Shown here one piece after another: positions 22,401 to 31,037 of a DNA stretch of 64,000 bases (positions are counted from its first letter, which is position 1; each line of letters opens with the position of its first letter). Made by a program: the position numbers and the translations under genes. The stretch is from Chaetorhynchus papuensis (taxonomy: Eukaryota > Chordata > Aves > Passeriformes > Rhipiduridae): positions 124,001 to 188,000 of the forward strand of contig VWYX01001131.1 of assembly GCA_013396525.1 (NCBI GenBank), given 5' to 3'. The notes below the pieces were generated by a model. It was not told the DNA's origin and did not search any database. It saw only the letters and a program-made list of their open reading frames with translations.

Positions 22401-23898
22401 TGTGAGCAGTCTGAGCTGCTGCAAACACCCATTGCGTGGTGAGTCCTGGGGACTGGACACCCCGTACTGTTTTTCTGACTGAATCCTCGCTGTCTTGTAC
22501 CCTTTATTTGTTATTTGTTTTTATTTGTTAGGATTGCCCTAAGAAGCTGTGCCTCACTTATTTGTTATTGCAGAGGTAATGAGCTGTGCCCCTCCTGTGT
22601 TAATGGGGGGTTGCCAGCACCAATGTGAAACCTCCCTTCCCTTAATTACTGTAGGGCAGCCTGGGAAGATACTTCAGCAGCACGTTCTCCAGCCCTGGAT
22701 GTGGGTGCCAGAGGGGATTCCTGGGACAGAACAGGCATTTCTTTGGTTATTTGTTTTCATCCTGCCTGGTGCAAAGGTCTCCTCTGGGGTTGGGCAGGAG
22801 GCTCTCTGTGCAAAAGCAAGCCCCACTCATCTCATGGAGACCTGACAGTTTGGTACCCCTTCCCTTGCAGAACGGGAGTCCCGGGAGCATGAGGAGCCGA
22901 CCACGTCGGAGATGACAGAGGAGACCTACCCACCCAAGGCCTATCGGCCCAAGCATGGACGCCTCTCTGAGCTCAAGGCTGAAGCCCTGAAGAAGGACCG
23001 CCGGAAGAAGCTGACCCTGGCCAAGTTCGTGGGCATGGCCGAGAACACGGCTCACCCTCGTGTCGTCATCCCCGAGCTCCGGCAGGAGTTTGAGCTGGTG
23101 GGTGCCTTCACCTTCCCTTCATGGGGCTCCATGGGAAGGTGACTCTGGGAGGGCGTTTACCCCAGGGAAATGTATAGTACTGGGGGGGACCTGGAGGCTT
23201 TTGCAGCAGGGAGGTTCTGTGAGGTGCTCCCCTTCTCACATTTGATCTCCCTGTGTGCAGGGCCCATGCCGCAGGCACATGGAGGCGTCCCTGCAGGAGC
23301 TGAAGAGTAGCCAGCGTATGGTGCCCCGCGCCGTCCACCTCCCCAACTGCGACCGCAAGGGCTTCTACAAGAGGAAGCAGGTAAGATGTTCCCCACCCAG
23401 GAAGGTTTTTCTCTGCCGCTGCCTTGGGTGGGAAGGATGGAGGTTTTTCCTCTGCTGGGTTGGTCAGGATGTTGCTGCAAGCATCTCCAGACAAATTTGC
23501 TGGTGGGTGGCCTTGCTGATGGCTTCAAGTGCCATCTGGCCTGGAGCAAGCATCCTGAAGGAGCTGGTGAGGGAGGGGGAAAAGTCAGAGAACCCTGGGC
23601 TGGGGTAGCAGCAGAAATGGGGATGTGCTTAAAGCAGAGAGCAGGAGCCAGATCCTGCCCAGGGGATTGCATCACTGGTGTGAAAGGGGCAAGGCCTGAT
23701 CCCCACGGAGGGAGCCACAGTGTCTGGTGGCCAACTCCTAATCTCTGCCCTTGGGTGTCTCCCCAGTGCAAGCCCTCCCGAGGCCGGAAGCGTGGGCTGT
23801 GTTGGTGTGTGGACAAGTACGGCATGAAGCTGCCGGGGACTGACTTCCTGAGCGGAGACCTGCAGTGCCACGCATTCGACAGCAGCAATGTGGAGTGA
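7103..23898 (+). CDS. IGFBP5: Insulin-like growth factor binding protein 5, complete, 4 exons
   Basis: Coding exons join as 7103-7433, 22871-23097, 23261-23380 and 23767-23898, giving 269 residues (human: 272). The secreted product binds IGF-1/IGF-2 with high affinity and sets their access to IGF1R, mainly in bone, muscle and other mesenchymal tissue. Residues 1-18 form a signal peptide, so the mature chain starts LGSF. The N-domain holds 12 cysteines and the family signature GCGCC (50-54). A cysteine-free linker follows, then a thyroglobulin type-1 domain with six cysteines and the CWCV motif (238-241). The basic run at 218-235 (RKGFYKRK..SRGRKR) matches the known heparin-, matrix- and nuclear-import region. 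All introns are GT-AG; phases are 1, 0, 0. The ATG at 7103 is the first in frame and has G at -3. Identity to mammalian IGFBP5 is strong in both end domains; the linker end (residues 177-186) is more diverged. IGFBP3 is excluded by the C-terminal sequence. Confidence 0.97.
7488..8270 (+). repeat. Degenerate pyrimidine-rich minisatellite
   Basis: Variants of a unit like 'gctgcttttccatctttcc' recur many times, for example near 7490, 7575, 7611, 7690, 7888, 7976, 8052, 8119 and 8180, at irregular spacing of roughly 20-70 bases. The array is strongly T/C on the + strand and surrounds the sequence gap. Pyrimidine-rich texture without clear units continues to about 8500. Array length is uncertain because part is missing. 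Confidence 0.75.
7741..7843. other. Assembly gap (103 N)
   Basis: All bases are N. The gap lies inside the tandem array at 7488-8270, so it most likely marks collapsed or unresolved repeat units, and the true missing length may differ from 103. Confidence 0.99.
10545..10660 (+). repeat. Possible MIR-like SINE relic
   Basis: The string tgcctcagtttcctcata at 10548-10565 matches the highly characteristic core of MIR elements. Downstream text up to about 10660 is compatible with a diverged MIR tail (ggtctgaaatgaaag). The copy is old; its edges are estimates. Confidence 0.45.
11395..11422 (+). other. G-quadruplex motif in intron 1
   Basis: Five runs of three or four G are separated by loops of 3, 3, 3 and 2 bases (tga, tga, tta, ca). 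This fully satisfies the G3+N1-7 rule with a spare run, and it is on the coding strand, so the pre-mRNA could fold too. The centre resembles telomeric repeat GGGTTAGGG, but there is no array. Confidence 0.7.
11896..11923. repeat. Alternating purine-pyrimidine (TG/CG) stretch
   Basis: An uninterrupted alternation of T/C and G including several CG steps (tgtgcgtgcgtgtgtgcgtg and onward). Such tracts are prone to adopt Z-DNA. Likely a simple repeat. Confidence 0.6.
12101..12119 (+). repeat. Short (GCA)6 trinucleotide repeat
   Basis: Six GCA units in intron 1 of IGFBP5. It is short and noncoding here. Confidence 0.8.
12300..12570. promoter_or_regulatory. CpG-rich block with E-box inside IGFBP5 intron 1
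   Basis: About two dozen CpGs can be counted by eye in this stretch, whereas flanking intron DNA is CpG-poor. It begins with a palindromic E-box, CACGTG (12306-12311), followed by GGCGGAGGGGG and several GC boxes. The composition is that of a small CpG island, which in vertebrates usually marks a promoter or strong enhancer. No coding exon of known family is present, so its role is unproven. Confidence 0.5.
22871..23097 (+). CDS. IGFBP5: IGFBP5 coding exon 2: central linker
   Basis: Encodes the rest of codon 111 through residue 186. It has no cysteine and is rich in Glu, Lys and Arg, as expected for the variable linker where proteases cut IGFBPs. The stretch RESREHEEPTTSEM at its start and KKDRRKKLT near the middle match mammalian IGFBP5. 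The acceptor is TTGCAG; the donor GTGGGT at 23098 is a little weak, but phase and homology (next residues GPCRRHM) fix it. The last residues (PELRQEFEL) differ from the mammalian form more than the rest. Confidence 0.95.
23098..23260 (+). other. IGFBP5: IGFBP5 intron 2 (163 bp)
   Basis: A very short GT-AG intron in phase 0, bounded by GTGGGT and TGTGCAG. Nothing else is seen in it. Confidence 0.92.
23261..23380 (+). CDS. IGFBP5: IGFBP5 coding exon 3: start of thyroglobulin type-1 domain
   Basis: Exactly 40 codons (residues 187-226), the same size as in the family, starting GPCRRHMEASLQ and ending RKGFYKRKQ. It supplies cysteines 189 and 216 and the first half of the basic heparin-binding/nuclear-import region. 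Donor GTAAGA at 23381. Confidence 0.97.
23381..23766 (+). other. IGFBP5: IGFBP5 intron 3 (386 bp)
   Basis: A short phase-0 GT-AG intron ending in CCCCAG. No other feature is seen inside it. Confidence 0.92.
23767..23898 (+). CDS. IGFBP5: IGFBP5 coding exon 4: C-terminal end
   Basis: Encodes residues 227-269 and the TGA stop (23896-23898). It begins CKPSRGRKRG, completing the basic motif, then carries CWCV and the final cysteine (260), and ends in the family-typical FDSSNVE. Four of the six C-domain cysteines are here. The segment around residues 250-259 differs from the mammalian sequence. Confidence 0.97.
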   Translation, partial: CKPSRGRKRGLCWCVDKYGMKLPGTDFLSGDLQCHAFDSSNVE

Positions 23899-23993
23899 AG
23901 CCGCATCCCCTCCCTCTGCCCCATCACTATCTACCCAGACTCCCTTCCACCCTCCCCTCTGCACCTCCCCACGCCCCGGGACTCCAATTCCTT

Positions 23994-24001
23994 TCATCTC
24001 A
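23994..24001 (+). promoter_or_regulatory. Predicted miR-143 site in IGFBP5 3' UTR
   Basis: TCATCTCA is a full 8-mer match to the miR-143-3p seed (positions 2-8 plus the A opposite position 1), 96 bases after the stop codon. miR-143 has been reported to repress IGFBP5 in mammalian muscle cells. The seed is known; the use of this site in birds is inference. Confidence 0.5.
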
Positions 24002-24009
24002 TGTAAGAC

Positions 24010-24218
24010 GAAAAAAGAAAGGAAAAGAAAAAAGAGAAAGGAAGGAAAATGAAAAAAAACAGAAAGGGAAAGTAAGAAAGAAAATAAGTAAGGAAAGGAA
24101 AAGTAAAAAGAGAGAAAAGAAAGAAAAAAGAGAAAAGAAAAAAGAAAATGAAAAAGAGAAGAAAAGAGAGAAGAAGAGAAAAGAAAGAAAAGGAAAAAAA
24201 GAGAAGAGAGAAAAATAA
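24010..24218 (+). repeat. Purine (GA-rich) tract in IGFBP5 3' UTR
   Basis: About 209 bases made almost only of A and G (GAAA, GGAAA, AAAAGAG variants) with a handful of T/C interruptions. It is transcribed as part of the 3' UTR. Its mirror-like polypurine nature allows triplex (H-DNA) formation in the gene and polypurine-binding proteins on the RNA. In mammals the flanks on both sides appear almost adjacent, suggesting expansion in this lineage. Confidence 0.9.
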
Positions 24219-27200
24219 ACCCTGAAGAAACTGAGGACTCGGAATCTACAACAGCCTTTTGACAACAAGGACTCAGCAAGGAAAGGATAGAGCCAGAGAC
24301 AAACCAGCCATGGCCACTCTGCCAACCTGCACCTCTCCCCAATGCTGCCTGCACCCCTCTGCCACAAGCAGAGGTCACCCCGATGTAGGAAGCTCTCCAA
24401 GTTGGTGATTTTCCAGTACGGGTTTTGGGCAGGTTCATTTTTATTTTTATATTTTTTCATGTTAGCTAGCTGATTTCTGAAGGGTCTTGAGAGAAAATCT
24501 TGTGGCCACCAGCATTCCCCTTGCAGTCCTCCAGAGTGTCCTTCCCATGTTGCTGGGACTTAACTTGAGTTGATTTGATTTCCATCTCAAATGACTGCCC
24601 CCATTCCAGGCAGATTTCAGCAAGGGAGGAGGCATGACACTGTTGGCTTTGTGTCTGGAGATGAGCTGGGGAGGGAAACGCAGATCCTGCAATGGCACAA
24701 ATACCCCCAGAAAATATCTGTGGACTTCAAAAAAAATCATCCCAAAAGGAAATACAGTCTTCCCCTGTCCAGTTCGTCTTGAATGGAAGGTCAGAAATCT
24801 TCGTGGACAAGCAGGACTCTGACCTTTGTCCATCCAGGTGTGAAAGTGTATGCATGTGTGTGTGCATTGATGTGGCTTTCCCTCCTTGCATCACTTCACC
24901 TTGAAATCCGGAGGTTTCAATGTAATATGCAGTTGGGGGATATGCTGCCCCTCCCAAAAACAAATAATAACCTGCTGGATTAAGCACAGAAGCAGAGTTA
25001 TGGAGGACCATCGGTGCCTGTGGAATCAGGGCCTCATCAACACTGAGGGCTGCATCACTGTTCAGACTGAAGTATCCCTACATGGGGCAGGGGAATCAGG
25101 GCCAAAACTCTTCACCACCCTTTGTCACCACAAAGACGACCAACTTATGGAGATTTTTTTTTTTCACAGCCAAAAATGTGGTTTGCTCCAGGGGAAAAAA
25201 AAACCCCAAACCTCCACTTCGTTTCATCGTGGTTTTTTGTTAAGGCTGGTTTATAGCTTTCCCCATGGGTAGGAAAACGCCAGTCTCCATCCTTTTGCAT
25301 TGAGGATACTGCTCATGTTGCCACGGCTGATTCCCACCCTGCAGTAAGATCCTGTGATGGGCCCTTGCCTTTAACCTGGGACCCAGCTCCTTGTTGAGTG
25401 ACAGCAGCCACCGCACCATGGAGACCCACTGCCTTGGGCATGCTGGGACAGCCCTGGGCTGCCTTCCTGACTCATTTGTTGTTTTTAATGTTTGCATTTG
25501 ATTTCGGGACTCTTGCCTCTTGCTTATCCATGACAAGGGTCTCCACGATTTTGGTGCTGGGAGGAGATCCTGCAGCAAAGGGAAGGAAAGAAAGGAAAGG
25601 GAGCTGTGGGGTCTGGGTGCTGCGGTGGGGAAACACACCCACTGGGAACCACATCCTACTGCCACGGCTGGAGCTGGCAGCCAGCACTGGCCAAAGGACA
25701 CAGCTGATCTCAGGGGGAAAGTTCCTGCACCCCCAAATCCCCTTGAGCTTCCTGGACCTGGACAGAGAAAAATGGAGGTCCACAGCACCACTGGGGCTCC
25801 ACCAGTGGGGATGGGACAAGGGGGATTAAGCACTAAAGGGTTCTGGTTAAGGTTTCTTGCCATCACACGTTGGGAGCCCTCATAGCCTCCCATGAGATGA
25901 CATCACTCCCCTAAGCACCCTGTGGGCCCCCCACCAGGACGTTAGCCTGATGGAGGGCAGGACTGGACACCTGTGTTTATTTCCCTCCAAGTGACAGTGG
26001 GGGCGAGTTTTGCCAATGGACTTCCAAAGGAGACCCATCAGAACACATTTCAACCTGGGGACAAAGCACCTTCCCTTGCTGAAAAGAAGGAAGTGTGCCA
26101 CCAAATGTAGATCTGCCCCCAGAAAAGCCTGCTGGAGTGGGGCAACCCCCATGTTGCTGGAGGGGAGCATGGTGGGGGCTGAGAGGGGGACCCCTCCGGG
26201 CTCTGCAGGGCTGATGGAGCACGGTTGGTTTAACCAGAGTGGTGGGCTAATGCTGGGGTGCAAGTGCGGTGCAGAATGGGGTGAAGATGGCAGGAGGAGG
26301 AGGAGGAGCTTGTGCTAACCCCAAGGGCCACTGGTCACCATTGTTGACACTGTCCACTCGCTGATCCCTGTGCAAAACCTCCTGACTGTTATAGGCCAGT
26401 ACCACCTTTCCCAGGAGCCTTCCTTCCTTCTCTCTTCCTCTTTCTTGCTTTTTTTTTTGTTTGTTTGTTTTGTTGTTTAATTTCCCAAAACTTGAAAGCC
26501 TTTGGCTGCAGAGAAAGGAGACATGCCCCCAGGGTGGGATGGGAGCAGGCAGAGGGCAGCAGATCCCCATGGACCTTGCCTATTGGGGAGAATGCTTTTG
26601 CAGGGTGTGGGTTAGCTCACAGGGCCCCATGGTGGTGTCACAATGAGGCCACCATGGACACTGGGAAGGGGACACAGGGTGACTCTCTGTCCTCTCCCTA
26701 CAAAGTAAGTCTGCGTGGCCCTGGGAGCCCAGAGTACCCAAAATCCATCTCACACAGCCTCCCTCACCTCTGCACATCCCATGCTGGGATGGCATTGCCT
26801 GTTCTGTCCCCACGAACCTGGGGGGAGGATGATGGGCATTTGGGTTGCGCCACCCTCATCCCCCAGATCACCTCAGCTCCCAGGATGGAGCACCAGGTGA
26901 CCCCCCCCAGCTGCCCACTCCCTTAAGGATCCCCAGCAGGACGAGGCTGTTTACAGGCTGCACTAATATTTAGGACCGGGGTTGGAGCCTGGGTCGGGCT
27001 GGGAATGAGAGTGACTTCAGGAGGGGTTGGTCACCCTCTGGGGTGGCAGTGATGAGGTGCTCCCATTCTCAGCACCCAGCAGCACCCCTTTGCATTTAGG
27101 GTGAGAGAACCAAAAGGGGCAGATTTGGAAGCTGGGGAGGGTTGAGGCACACCAGGAGATGCTGGCAATTTGTGCATCCAGGGGGTCGTGAGGCTCAGGG

Positions 27201-27361
27201 GTCTCTGGCTACGGTATTTGCGCCGAGCCCACGTCAGTATCTAGGATGCGAGCTGGGAAGGAGAGGACAAGGATGGCTCAGGACAGCCCTTCCACCACAT
27301 CTGCCCCGGGAGCAGCGCTCTGTGGCTGGGCTACCCCTTGTCTGTACTGCAGTGGACTTCG

Positions 27362-27371
27362 AAAACCACTA
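27362..27371 (+). promoter_or_regulatory. Predicted miR-140 site in IGFBP5 3' UTR
   Basis: AAAACCACTA pairs with miR-140-5p positions 2-10 without a gap and has A opposite position 1. miR-140 is a cartilage microRNA, and human IGFBP5 is a reported direct target in chondrocytes. The site lies about 700 bases before the poly(A) signal. Confidence 0.55.
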
Positions 27372-28063
27372 GTACAAGAGCATTTTGCACTATTTCTCCG
27401 CTCTCTCCCCCCTTCCCCTTTTCTCCGCCTTCCCCATGAAAATCCTTCTTTGCTGTTGGTTTAGTTTCCTTTTTTTTGTTTTGTTTTGTTGATGATGATG
27501 ATGTTTTTTTTCCCCCAAATGGAGCATTGTATATTTAAAGAACCGTCAGTTCACGTCGCTTCCAGACTGCTGTCCTGGCCCTGGCTAGGAGCCCTGCCTG
27601 CTGTGGCCCCCTCCCCAGCCCCACCAGCCCCCGCCACTGCCACCGGGACAGACGTCACCGCGCACGTTACCCACCGTTCTAACACAGTTGTTAAAACACA
27701 CCAGATTCCGAGTTTCCTGCCTGGTTTTTATCTTTAAGCAATACTCACTACACATTTTACGGTAGCTTTTTATAGCTTTACATACATACGGTAGGTCTGT
27801 TGTTTCGTTTTGGTTTTGTTGTTTCGTTTTTTTTTTTTTCCAGTAAACAAGAAATACTCATAATCTTACTGGTGGGAAAAAAAAAGCAGTTTGTGAAAAA
27901 CTGACAATGGAAGAAGAGCTTAATGCTCTGTTTAGCATTTTGTACTTAAAAAAAAAAATCTCACATTTTATTAAAAAGTGAAGATTGCTGTATACTATTT
28001 ATTCAACTTATAATTTATGTTACTCTTTGATCTTTGTCTTTTCTCATGACAAAGCATTTATTT

Positions 28064-28069
28064 AATAAA
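28064..28069 (+). terminator. IGFBP5: IGFBP5 poly(A) signal
   Basis: Canonical AATAAA within a conserved AU-rich context, followed about 15-20 bases later by a GT-rich stretch (gttagtttgtgcctg) suitable for CstF. Cleavage is expected near 28085. Confidence 0.88.
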
Positions 28070-28920
28070 GTTATGCATTCAGTTAGTTTGTGCCTGACCC
28101 TCGTGGAGCATCTGTGTGCCGGGGCCTGCCACTGAGCTGCTCCAGCCCCAAGCATCCCACAGCCACCTGTGTTGGGTCCCTTGAGGGGCTCAGCCAGCTC
28201 CACAAGGGTGCTCAGGGAGGTACAGGGCATGGGGTAAAATGGTGGCAATGCTTTAGGGAAGCTTTTGATACTAGAGCAATCTGCTACGTTAGTGGTAAAA
28301 GTGGCAAGTTTAACTTTACAGCTTCTTGAAAGCAGAGCTACAATTTACTTTTTTTTAAGAATTTTCTTTGCATGGATTTGGCCGTGGGGCACAGCACACA
28401 CGTTCAACCGGCTTACCAGGGTAAAGTACCTGGCAACCAGTGACGTTCAGCCCCTAAATGGTATCCCAAACTGAGCTCCACAGGTTGGGATCAGACGTGC
28501 TATTTGAGCCTAAACCTCATGGGGCCGCTGGAAGATTTGCCCCGGTGTCGCAGTGTGCAGGAACATCCCTGGAGCTGCTCAGCCCAGCCAGGCCGTGGTC
28601 CTCCAAACACTCTGTGGTAGCTCTTGGTGGCTCACCCCGCTGCCCTCCCCGGTGCTGGATCTGACCCTGTCCCACCATCGCCCTTCATTCACCCACTCAT
28701 CCCCTGATCTCCCTCCTCCTCTGCACCTCTTCCTCTCCATTCACCTGCCAGCATCACCCCGTGCACCCTGAGCAGGGCAGGAGGCGAAATCATCCCCTTT
28801 GCCCCTGCACTGAGGACCGTGGGTTGCCAGGGCTGTGCTAACACGCATCCCGCACCCATCCTGCAGCACATGGGGCTGGCACAGCCACCCTGTCCCCCCA
28901 CGGACACCCTGTCCCCTCAT

Positions 28921-29045
28921 GGACAGCCCGCACGGCTGAGCCCGACCCCTCGGGCAGCACAGGCGGCAGGAGCCGCCACTAGGCGGCGCCACGCCCCGCC
29001 CGCGTTACCCTCAGGGCCCGGCCGGCCGGCTACCGCTTCCAGAGG
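28921..29045. promoter_or_regulatory. CpG-rich patch between the convergent genes
   Basis: Roughly 18 CpGs occur in about 120 bases, far above both flanks, and the patch includes GGCCGGCCGGC and CCCCGCCC. It is too far from any known start site to be an obvious promoter of either gene. It includes the CTCF-like motif at 28976-28989. Confidence 0.5.
28976..28989 (+). promoter_or_regulatory. CTCF-like motif
   Basis: CCACTAGGCGGCGC fits the vertebrate CTCF core CCASYAGRKGGCRS at 13 of 14 positions (C instead of G/T at position 9). Its place between two convergent transcription units would suit an insulator. Binding is not shown by sequence alone. Confidence 0.45.
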
Positions 29046-29267
29046 CCCTGAAATTGGGCTTTCCATCCAAAAAGTTAGTGCTGTGCCCCCCGCCTTCAGC
29101 TACGGGCTAATTAATCACATCCATAAGGACAGCTGGAGCTGTATATGCGTGTGTAAGTAGCTACAGGTGCACGCAGATACGGTCATATGTTCTTACACTA
29201 ATGATGTGCTTTATATTAAATATCATTGTTTATATTGTACTACTGCACAGGTTTTTATGCTAAAAAT

Positions 29268-29372
29268 ACTGTGGAAGAAATTCTTCACTGTGAGGATGAT
29301 GAGGCATTGGAACAGGTTGCCCAGAGAAGTTGTGGATAACCCCTAACGTGGGAGTGTTCAAGGCCAGGTGGA
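29268..29372 (+). mobile_element. CR1 LINE fragment
   Basis: The text 'aacaggttgcccagagaag' followed by 'gtgttcaaggccagg' is the signature of the 3' part of avian CR1 elements. The copy is about 100 bases, truncated at both ends, and lies in the spacer between the two genes. CR1 copies are typically 5'-truncated, and this one has also lost its 3' terminus. Confidence 0.85.
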
Positions 29373-30849
29373 AGGTGTCACAGCGTCTGTTTGTTTCCCT
29401 CCAGCCCTTGAACGGGAGGGTGGCCCCAGGCACTGCTGGGGTCTGGGCATCACTGTCACCTCCAGTCCTCTCTGGGCATCACCTGGCTTGGAGCACCCTT
29501 GCGCCCCACCCTGCCACTCGGCCTCCCCCTCCACAGCCTCCCCTGAGTCACCTTCAGCTCCCCCCAGAGGTACTAAACAGGATATTAATTTTGCTCCTTT
29601 TCCCATGTTTTTCAGCTTACATCACACCCCCCCATCGTGCCTGTCCTCTTTCCCCTCCCCTGCAGCCCCATGCACTCAATCCCCCCTGTCCCTGTACAGT
29701 TTCCTGGTACAGCTCCTCACCACCGGCCAGCCCCTCAACATGTGTCAGTCCCAAACTCCTGGCAGGGGATACAAGAAAGCAGAAGGGGAAGAAGCCCAGT
29801 GGGTTTGCCTCCCTTTGGGGAGTCCAAAGGGAAACAACAGCCACCTGGATGCTGAAGCCTCTCCTTCAATGCTGCAATTTTAACTGAATGGAGTGTGGGG
29901 TTTTTTTTATTTTTTATTATTATTTGCCTTCCTAGGATGTCCAAACACTGGCTGAGCTGCTCAACTCATGGGGCTGTGGAGAGAGGTCCTGCACCTTCTC
30001 CCAGGGTGTGAAGTGCTGCCAAATGGAGCAAACTCTGGTCACGCACAAACCTTTACCTCCCTGCACCTTCCCAACAGATTCACAAGGACCCATGTGTATA
30101 GCAGGAATATAGCCAGGCAAAGGATGAATGATAGCAGTTCCTCCCTGCTCACACAGCCAGGCCAGTAACAATGAAAAGATCAACTCCCATTACTGCCTAT
30201 TGGCCATGGACAAAGGATGAACAGGGACAAATCTGCGTGCGATGCATCAGGCAAAGAAACGTGTCCTGTGAACACTGTGGAAGGGAAAGACAACAGTTTT
30301 CTGGCGTCCTATTTAATTTATTCCAACTTTATGTAGCTCAGCTTTTTCAAAAGAAAAAATGGCAAACGCATAAGAAAACTTCCCTATTCCTAAACAAAAC
30401 AAATTACAAACCAATGAGAGCCAGCATGTGCAAGTTTTATATGAAAAAGCAGAACACCCTCAGATGTTAACAGAAAACAGGCAGCATCATTTTTACAGTT
30501 TTGCATGGAGGTGTGTTTTCTTCTTCTTTCATGTGCTCCCATTCATACACATCCACATATGCCCACCCCCAACTTTCCAAAGGGGATCCTTCCTTTATCT
30601 CCTCCACTGTCTTGTCCAAACCCCTGCAAAGTCATGAGGGCCTTAATTTACAGAGCCCACCTGCACCCTTCACACTTGGGATCTGAAATGTGGGTCCAAG
30701 AAGGGGGACAAGAAACAACAAACCATTTAAGGAAAGCCCAAGACTTTTACTCTAAGGAGAGGGGTTTTGCAATTGCTCCAAAAAGGACATCCCTATTAAA
30801 AAAAATAAGAAAATAATAAAATCTCCTTGCTTAGGCAATGGGGAAGTTA

Positions 30850-30855
30850 TTTATT
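30850..30855 (-). terminator. IGFBP2: IGFBP2 poly(A) signal (inferred)
   Basis: AATAAA on the - strand (TTTATT on +), 1.29 kb downstream of the IGFBP2 stop codon, with no competing hexamer between. Cleavage would fall near 30830. Confidence 0.6.
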
Positions 30856-31005
30856 CTCAGCATCATTGTGTTCTGTACAGAAAGAAATCAACAGGTGAAT
30901 TAACAGCAGAGACACATCTCTTGTCAGCACGTCCAGCACAAAACCGCTCAGAGCACCTGGAATCACTTGGATTTCATCTATACAAATGTGTATGTGGGCA
31001 GAGGA

Positions 31006-31037
<32 letters not shown>
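31006..31037. repeat. (TG)n/(CA)n microsatellite
   Basis: About 13 TG units, with a GCG interruption near the end, on the + strand; CA units in the IGFBP2 transcript sense. Probably polymorphic in length. Confidence 0.9.

Larger units (their letters stand above)
7434..22870 (+). other. IGFBP5: IGFBP5 intron 1 (15.4 kb)
   Basis: The intron runs from GTGAGT (7434) to TTGCAG (ending 22870). It contains no recognisable coding exon. Notable contents listed separately are a minisatellite and gap at 7488-8270, a MIR-like relic near 10545, a G-quadruplex motif at 11395, an alternating purine-pyrimidine stretch at 11896 and a CpG-rich block at 12300-12570. An AT-rich block at about 14880-15300 stands out from its surroundings. 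I see nothing specific in 15300-22800 beyond unique-looking DNA. Confidence 0.9.
23899..28086 (+). other. IGFBP5: IGFBP5 3' UTR (about 4.2 kb)
   Basis: The untranslated tail extends from the stop to the poly(A) signal at 28064. Its length fits the long mammalian IGFBP5 3' UTR, and the last 400 bases (about 27680-28085) look strongly conserved with the mammalian transcript end, as judged from memory. It contains a purine tract at 24010-24218, a miR-143-type seed site at 23994-24001, a miR-140-type site at 27362-27371 and AU-rich ATTTA elements near 27999 and 28057. Internal ORFs are short and not supported. Confidence 0.85.
28090..30829. other. Intergenic spacer between IGFBP5 and IGFBP2 3' ends
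   Basis: About 2.7 kb separates the two convergent poly(A) sites. No coding sequence is recognisable. It contains a CpG-rich patch at 28921-29045 with a CTCF-like motif, an AT-rich unique block at 29106-29256 and a CR1 fragment at 29268-29372. From 29380 to 30829 I see nothing specific apart from T- and A-rich simple stretches near 29899-29927. Confidence 0.8.

Noticed and set aside
23157..23927. 256-codon - strand frame antisense to IGFBP5 exons 3-4
   Set aside because: It mirrors real coding exons and introns on the other strand and has no recognisable domain.
24214..24219. Early AATAAA at the end of the purine tract
   Set aside because: There is no GT-rich downstream element, and the conserved 3' UTR continues to the strong signal at 28064. 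Rare use cannot be excluded.
23629..24438. 269-codon Phe/Ser/Leu-rich frame on the - strand over the IGFBP5 3' end
   Set aside because: The middle is the reverse complement of the purine tract, which yields F/S/L repeats without stops. No splice or promoter support.
25240..25893. 217-codon - strand frame in the IGFBP5 3' UTR
   Set aside because: No domain, no splice sites, and it lies within the UTR of a gene on the other strand.
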